Positions 58,900 to 64,000 of a stretch of DNA of 64,000 nt are shown here, piece after piece (within the stretch, counting starts at the first letter, position 1; the number at the start of each line of letters is the position of its first letter). Below the pieces are notes generated by a model. The model saw only the letters and a list, made by a program, of their open reading frames with translations. It was not told the origin of the DNA and searched no databases. The stretch spans positions 86,015,540 through 86,079,539 of the forward strand of contig CM068839.1 in the NCBI GenBank assembly GCA_028554795.2, written 5' to 3'. This DNA comes from Sinohyriopsis cumingii. Taxonomy: Eukaryota; Mollusca; Bivalvia; Unionida; Unionidae. The position numbers and the translations under genes were made by a program.

Positions 58900-59335
58900 T
58901 ATACCAGAATCTACTATCCACACACGCAAAGCAGCAAAAAACAAATAAAGAACAAAAACCCAAACTTGCCATCCACACAGAAGCGAAGGTTTAATAACAA
59001 CACACTCTATTTACACATACGTACTTAATAGCTTACAAACCCCAATAATCTACTATCCACACACTGGAAGCAACAAAAAACATAACTATAATCTACTATC
59101 CACACACGTAAAGCAGCCAAAACATAACCATAATATACTATCCACACACGGGAAGCAGCAAAAATCAAACCCAAATTATGCTATCCACACACGGGAAGCA
59201 GCATAAACATAACCAAACTATACTATCTACACACGACAAGCAGCAAAAAACATAACCATAATCTACTATTCACACAAACTTACTTAATAGCTTACAAACC
59301 CCAATAATGTACTATCCACACAACCTTGTTTGCAC
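58900..59335 (+). repeat. degenerate tandem repeat with CTATCCACACACG core
   Basis: Units of about 45-60 bases carrying TACTATCCACACACG and AAGCAGCAAAAAACATAA recur about eight times. A CA-rich microsatellite follows at 59339-59362. Confidence 0.8.
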
Positions 59336-59468
59336 TTACAAACACACACACACACACACAAACACTTACACACAATCATACCAGGAAAGGAGTGAATGTT
59401 TATTTTCACACTACTATACATTCACACATTGGCAAATTGATTACTGTTTCTTTCCGAAAGTTTTGGTT

Positions 59469-59484
59469 AGCCCTGAAAAGGGCT
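59469..59484 (-). terminator. histone-type 3' stem-loop with downstream element
   Basis: The minus strand reads AGCCCTTTTCAGGGCT, a six-base-pair stem with a four-base loop matching the metazoan histone mRNA 3' consensus. It is followed after about 11 bases by the purine-rich GGAAAGAAACAG, which resembles the histone downstream element bound by U7 snRNP. It ends unit A. Confidence 0.7.
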
Positions 59485-59577
59485 GTTTTTCTGGAACTCC
59501 AGAGGCACCTGTCTAATGACGGCACCTTCCGGGTCTGGCACCACAGACACAACGTCTACTTCAATAATTGGTCCAAT

Positions 59578-60032
59578 TCACTTGAGTGGTTGGAAGAGCA
59601 GACGGGGTTGAGTAGCATCACTATCCCACTCCTCCGTTTGTGGAATAGTGAACACTTCTTGTTCCCTCTGTCTTCTTTGTCTTCTATTCCACACTCGAGG
59701 ATGAACTGGCCTCCTTGCCTCCTGTGGGTCCTGTACTGGTTCTTGTTGTTCACGTTGTGGCTGTGGTGCAGCTACTGGCTGTGGTGCAGCCATTGCCTGT
59801 GGAGGTTCCATCACCAATGGCTTCACCTCACAACTTGGTCTCATGAACAGGTGAGACCGGATCCCTCTCTTTTTTTCCTCGTCTTCTTTCATTTTCTCTC
59901 TTCTTCCTCCTGTTCTATCCTGGCTTCTTCCACAAGGGCCTCCGCGGCCAGCTCGTCCAGGAGGCGACTGGCATACTCCAGGTGCATCTGAAGTTCCATA
60001 AATTTAGTCAGTCTGCTGCTCATTCTACTCAT
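59578..60032 (-). CDS. unrecognised gene-like unit A with histone-type 3' end (two overlapping frames)
   Basis: On the minus strand a TATAAATA box (60091-60084) lies about 55 bases before an ATG at 60032. The first frame gives 47 residues, highly helical and acidic (LTKFMELQMHLEYASRL..., ending EEEERK). Its TGA overlaps the ATG of a second frame (ATGA at 59892-59889) coding 104 residues: a Lys/Glu-rich start, then Pro/Gln/Ala-rich repeats, a basic RRQRRQREQ stretch and an acidic WDSD end. The second stop (TGA, 59578) is about 95 bases before a consensus histone 3' stem-loop. Intronless layout, short leader and histone-type terminator resemble a replication-dependent histone gene, yet the protein is not a histone I recognise. 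Alternatives are a frameshifted pseudogene or a virus- or transposon-derived gene. Confidence 0.4.
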
Positions 60033-60083
60033 TCTGTACTGTTGATCAATCAACAAGGGTAACCAGACTGCCGAATGTTTCCG

Positions 60084-60091
60084 TATTTATA
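60084..60091 (-). promoter_or_regulatory. TATA box of unit A
   Basis: TATAAATA on the minus strand, about 55 bases before the ATG at 60032. Confidence 0.5.
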
Positions 60092-60149
60092 TGAAAAGCA
60101 CGGACGTGAAGGAAAACATCCCCTAAGACCCAAAACTTCTTTTTCTTCA

Positions 60150-60945
60150 GTTGAATTATAGTGATTTTCGTTCATCTAGAACATGTATCACAGGTTTGTT
60201 CACGCACTGCGTGATTTTTAATTACTCCTGGGGGAAGGAAAGAGAGCCTCATCCCCCAGGCTTTTATGTACTCACAGAGTACTTATTACTTTAGCCTTAG
60301 ATTGTGGGACTATTGAGTCCCTAACAATCAAACTGAATGGCTGTTACATGAGAGGGAATAGTACCACACACCTGAAAAGTTCAATTGCATTGAAAAGCCC
60401 CAGGTGTCTACCCAAGCAGTATGTGACGCCCGCTGCGATTGGTCGGCAGCGATGACGTCACATTAGGACACCTGGTCGTGTGGCAGGTGGAAATCGTTCC
60501 ACATACTGCAACGCGTACGTTGTCCGAGCATGGTGAAGGAGGAAAAGGCACTCGGCAAGCCAGCCATGGACGTTGTGTACTTCCCGAAACGCTAGCCCGT
60601 ACTTATTTCAAATTAAGTCCAGTTTTACTAATGGACAAAAAATACCAATAATGTGTAAGCCACCTCTGCAATTAGTCAAATTATTGGAGTTATAAATTTT
60701 GAAAAAATATTTACTAACAAGTTTGAATTTCGTGTACGTAGTGTACATAGAACATGAAATAAAAACCAATCAGTAAAGTCTAAACGACTTGTATCAGTTT
60801 GAGTCCCGCATGGGTAAAAATTGAGTATAAGAATTTAGACAGCGGTACCAAAACAGGTCAAATTAGGTTAGTTATGAAATAGATATTATCAAATTGGTTC
60901 TCTAGCCAAAATGAGAACCCAACATTCAACCAGGCAATTTGATAC
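60150..60945. repeat. 0.75-kb duplicated block, copy 1
   Basis: This aligns along its length with 61491-62277 (same orientation) with moderate divergence. It contains an inverted CCAAT box (ATTGG, 60438-60442) and a CRE palindrome TGACGTCA (60453-60460), both preserved in the other copy, so it probably is the upstream region of unit A on the minus strand. No coding frame is convincing. Confidence 0.8.
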
Positions 60946-61490
60946 GTTGCTCGACCTTTTCAAATCAAGTTCGGGGACGTCACCGACAGGTCCGGATTGG
61001 TCTCCACTGATATTATCAGTCATGACTACTTTTCGGCATAGGGAATTAATTCTATGCTAATATCCCGCAAGACACTGGTATTCCGCTGTTATTCAACGGT
61101 TGAGAAGGCCGGGTAGCTAGGTTTCCGTGGGCTGCATGCTCCATGTTAAAGGTAGCGCCCCCTGTGTTGTTTTTTTGTTGCTGGTTAGTCACGGCCCACG
61201 TGTCGCAGCTATGTCCACTCCTCGCTCCCTCCATTAACTCGATTCCCTAGTATCTTGCTGTCCGGTATAATTCTCCGTGTCGTTCTGTCTTCCAGTATAA
61301 CTCCATGCTGAAGTGCCCTTTATGCTGCAAGGTGAATATTCTATGACTAGCAGCACGGTGGTAGGCTACATTGCACTGCTTCGTAGCACGTGGTCGGCTG
61401 CCTTGCACTGCACGATGTTCACCGGTCGACGTTCCCTGGCTGAATGATCGATGATGATGACCACCCAAAACTTGGTTGGTTGGTTGGTTA
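60946..61490. other. region between the duplicated blocks
   Basis: It occupies the place where a gene would follow block copy 2 on the minus strand, but only short frames exist (61052-61234 and up to 61543) with low-complexity or repeat-like content. No histone-type stem-loop is present. It may be a replaced or decayed unit. Confidence 0.4.
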
Positions 61491-62277
61491 GTTGGATTAT
61501 AGTGGTTTTCGTTCTTTTGAACATGTACCACTTGTTTATTCACGTACTGCGTGATTTTTAATTACTCCTGGGGGAAGGAAAAGGAGCCTCATCCCCCAGG
61601 CTTTCATGTACTCACAGAGTACTTTTTAATTTAGCCACTCAGGTGTAGGACTAACTAGTCCTTACCAACCTGACTAAAAGGCTAATAAACATGAGTGGGA
61701 ATAGTCACACCACACACTCATGTTTCTTAGTTGGATTGAAATGCCCCAGGTGTCAACCCAAGCAGTATGTGACGCCCGCTACGATTGGTCGGCAGCCATG
61801 ACGTCACATTAGGACACCTGGTCTTGTGGCAGGTGGAAATCGTTCCACATGCTGCCACGTGTACGTTTTCCGAGCGTTGTAAAGGACGAAAGGTACTCGA
61901 AAAGCCAGCCATGGATGTCATGTACTCCCCAAAATGCCAGTCCGTACTTATTCCAAATCATGTCCAGTTTTACTAATGGACAAAATATACCAATAATATG
62001 TTAGCCACCTCTGCAATTAATCAAATCAGAGTTATAAATTTTGAATAAATTTTCCGAACAAGTTTGAATTTAGTGTACGTAGTGTACATACTTATTGAAA
62101 TTAAAAACCAATCGGTCAAGTCTAAACGACTTATAGCAGTTGAGTGACGCATGGTAAAAGAGTAAGTGTGAGAATTTAAACGGCGGTACCAAAACAGATC
62201 AATTCAGATGTAAGATTAATTGATCCAGGAGGGATGCCAAGCCAAAATGGATCCCTATTAGATATTTACAGGCAATT
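61491..62277. repeat. 0.75-kb duplicated block, copy 2
   Basis: This is the partner of 60150-60945. The CRE TGACGTCA lies at 61799-61806 and the ATTGG box about 16 bases before it. It immediately follows, on the minus strand, the stem-loop that ends unit B. Confidence 0.8.
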
Positions 62278-62283
62278 TTAGTA

Positions 62284-62297
62284 GCCCTAAGAAGGGC
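62284..62297 (-). terminator. histone-like 3' stem-loop of unit B
   Basis: The minus strand reads GCCCTTCTTAGGGC, a stem-loop with the histone-type stem and a four-base loop, 9 bases after the TAA of unit B. No clear purine-rich downstream element follows. Confidence 0.45.
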
Positions 62298-62306
62298 ATT
62301 TTGTTT

Positions 62307-63009
62307 TTAGGCAAATGTTCCCCGTATGTCCTCTGCTTCCCTGCATAGCCGGGCTGTTTTGCTTTCTTCGTTAGTTTCCCCAGGAAAGGCATAACCATGA
62401 AGTTTAGCGATGTATTTAGCCGCCTCGGTCAGCTGGCGCAAGGAGAACTCTGAGTAAGCTTCATAATAGAATTGGCTCAAAATTCTGACTCCATAATGCC
62501 ATTGTGCCAGTCGTGGTTTCTGTGTACCAAGAGAGCGCCAATTAATGTATTGGATTGCATTGACGAAGTGGCCCGCTTTTTTGATATCATCAATTGCCTT
62601 TCACAGTCTCATATTCCGGTAGATAGAGCCTTCCTTTTTTCCACTCTGTTTAGGTGGTGCAGGTTCCTCAGCTTCATCGCCGCTGGATGATGATACTTCC
62701 AGGGCCGCTGCCAGCGTGGAAGTTTCAAATTCTTCGGGGTCGTCTGCCAACAGTGCCTGGATTTGGCTGAGTATGTTAGTAGAAATAGTTTGTGAAGCTT
62801 GATTTAAAATTTCAGCCAGTTGTTGTTGAGTTACTGACGGATCTTGGTCCGTATTGGTATGGACAGTCTTATTCTCAATCCCGGCCCTTTGTGTTGTGAG
62901 AGGTAGACTGTTGTAGTTTGTTCTCTTGTTGAGTCGCAATACTGGAGTCACGTGGTAACTGGGTCTGCTTTCGCTCCGTGAGTGAGTTCGTAGAGGTGTT
63001 AATTTTCAT
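62307..63009 (-). pseudogene. unrecognised gene-like unit B, broken
   Basis: A chain of minus-strand frames: an ATG at 63009 opens 44 codons. A second, overlapping frame covers the next part to a TGA at 62601-62603, with a helical QQQLAEILNQ... segment and an acidic Ser-rich stretch. The same frame then stays open for 97 more codons to a TAA at 62307, with an EAYSEFSLRQLTEAAKYIAK segment. One frameshift plus one in-frame TGA suggest decay. The TAA is 9 bases before a histone-like stem-loop, the same layout as unit A, though the proteins are not alike. No family recognised. A LINE tail lies just upstream, and any promoter has probably been displaced. Confidence 0.4.
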
Positions 63010-63279
63010 GCCAGATGTTGTTTAAGAGACAAGGAGACGGTTAAGAGTAGATCAGGAAGGCAGTATAGATAAAAAGTAAAAAAGTAAATTTTTTTCTTGT
63101 TTTTATTATTTTTATTTTTTTTTTTTTTAAATTTTTTTTTTTTTTGGTCTTGAATTCCTTATTTATTTTGATTCCTTATCTTAGTGGTTTGGAGTGAAAA
63201 CTTGTTTTATGTTTGTTTGAATGTTATTATGTAGTCCTGTTTTAATTAATTCCTATTTTCCTATTTTAATTTTTTGTGT

Positions 63280-63610
63280 CCTTAATTGGTTTTTATTATT
63301 CGGGCTATGAACGGCTGTGTCAGTCTGTGAACCCACGAGACCTAGCAGGCCGTCATAATTCCCAAACAGTGATTTTGTAATATTCGCCCTTAACTGGTTT
63401 TTATTATTCGGGCTATGGACGTCTGTGTCAGTCTGTGAACCCACTAGACCTAGCAGGCCGTCATAATTCCCAAACAGTGATTTTGTAAAAAAAAACAATT
63501 GTTTTTTTGATTAGATTCGTCCTTAACTGGTTTTTATTATTCGGGCTATGAACAGCTGTGTCAGTCTGTGAACCCACGAGACCGAGCCGGCCGTCATAAT
63601 GATTTGTGAT
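63280..63610. repeat. three tandem repeats in the LINE 3' UTR
   Basis: A 90-100-base unit containing TTTTTATTATTCGGGCTATG and GTGAACCCAC occurs at about 63288, 63400 and 63530 with few differences. The frame at 63253-63498 is a by-product of this repeat. Confidence 0.85.
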
Positions 63611-63646
63611 TTGTAATATTTTTTGACTGGTCTTTGATTTACTTTC

Positions 63647-64000
63647 CTAGATTTTTTTGATTAGATTGGATTCGTGTATAAAACTTACGATATTTTCGAA
63701 TGCTAGATTAATATTGGGGTTTGTGTTCATCAAGAATTCTGGGTATGTTGCAGGGGATCCAATATTATGCTGCTTAACTTTAAACTTAGCCCTTTCTTTT
63801 TCAAGTGTGTGGCAGTTGTTAAAAATATGCTCTAGGTCTTCTGGGACCCTGCAGTGGTAGCAGTTAGGGTTATGTGGTTGTGGTCCTATGTACTATCCGA
63901 AGCTGTTAGCCAGCTTGGTTTTGCCCGTGAGTATTCTATTTATGAATTTGTATTCATTGCCTTTTGTTTTGGGTGGTTTCCTATTTCTACAGACTTCTTT
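63647..64000 (-). pseudogene. LINE ORF2 C-terminus with zinc-knuckle motif and in-frame stop
   Basis: The frame contains INRILTGKTKLANSFG, then a TAG (63893-63895), then CYHCRVPEDLEHIFNNC, the C-x2-C...H-x4-C knuckle found at the C-terminus of many LINE reverse transcriptases. It goes on to a final TAG at 63647. One internal stop marks it as inactive. Confidence 0.7.

Larger units (their letters stand above)
63090..64000 (-). mobile_element. 3' part of a decayed non-LTR retrotransposon (LINE)
   Basis: Read on the minus strand, the element enters from the right edge. Its reverse-transcriptase C-terminal region ends at a TAG (63647), and the 3' UTR holds three 90-100-base repeats (63280-63610). 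A long A run, seen as T on the plus strand at about 63096-63147, is the expected poly(A) tail. The 5' part lies outside the window. Confidence 0.7.

Noticed and set aside
59326-59991. Plus-strand 221-codon frame
   Set aside because: It begins in a CA repeat, is Trp/Leu/Ser-biased in the manner of an antisense frame, and lies opposite unit A, which has a TATA box and 3' stem-loop.
60150-62277. The duplicated blocks as a pair of LTRs
   Set aside because: No TG...CA ends, no primer-binding site or polypurine tract, and no gag/pol between them.

Overview
The window looks like nuclear DNA of a marine invertebrate, most likely a bivalve mollusc. This is inferred from a tRNA-headed SINE of a type I associate with molluscs, a hAT-type miniature element of a kind common in molluscs, AT-rich intergenic DNA with many minisatellites, a LINE tail, and an integrated Polinton/Maverick (adintovirus-like) element. 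No bacterial features are present. I had no database, so species assignment is inference.

Layout. Bases 1-38183 are one head-to-tail tandem array: 18 copies of a roughly 2.12-kb unit, nearly identical, running off the left edge and cut off inside the 18th copy. No long open frame exists in the unit, but the minus strand holds a splice-bounded 147-base open segment (phase 1 at both ends) that could be an exon. A SINE (about 38187-38359) abuts the array end. It is followed by unremarkable DNA and a 203-base hAT-like MITE with an 8-base target duplication (39009-39211).

Bases 39250-56372 are a complete 17.1-kb Polinton with 316-base terminal inverted repeats and a 6-7 base target duplication (TGCTGAA). 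The left arm carries the virion genes on the plus strand: a coiled-coil protein, a basic amphipathic minor protein, the double jelly-roll major capsid protein, a hydrophobic GRGL-repeat protein, an adenain-type protease, a fibre, a two-pass membrane protein and a penton-like protein. The middle (46.6-49.3 kb) is repeat-rich and poor in genes, with a minus-strand unknown gene, a long nested hairpin next to a tRNA-like sequence, and a free-standing HNH endonuclease. The right arm carries a family-B polymerase fused to an SF1 helicase and a terminal HNH-like domain. It also carries an integrase broken by one in-frame stop, a zinc-ribbon/phospholipase A2 protein, a packaging ATPase and one of two paralogous Cys-rich proteins; the tail of this last gene lies inside the terminal repeat. 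Together these make a self-synthesising, capsid-forming element: polymerase/helicase for replication, integrase for insertion, ATPase and protease for assembly, PLA2 and fibre for entry. The broken integrase suggests this copy is recently dead or dying.

Bases 56373-64000 are host DNA with microsatellites, a decayed fragment of a second, diverged Polinton (58456-58626), two minisatellites, and a 4-kb region on the minus strand. That region contains two gene-like units that end in a histone-type 3' stem-loop and lie next to a duplicated 0.75-kb block carrying CCAAT and CRE sites. The 3' end of a decayed LINE closes the window.
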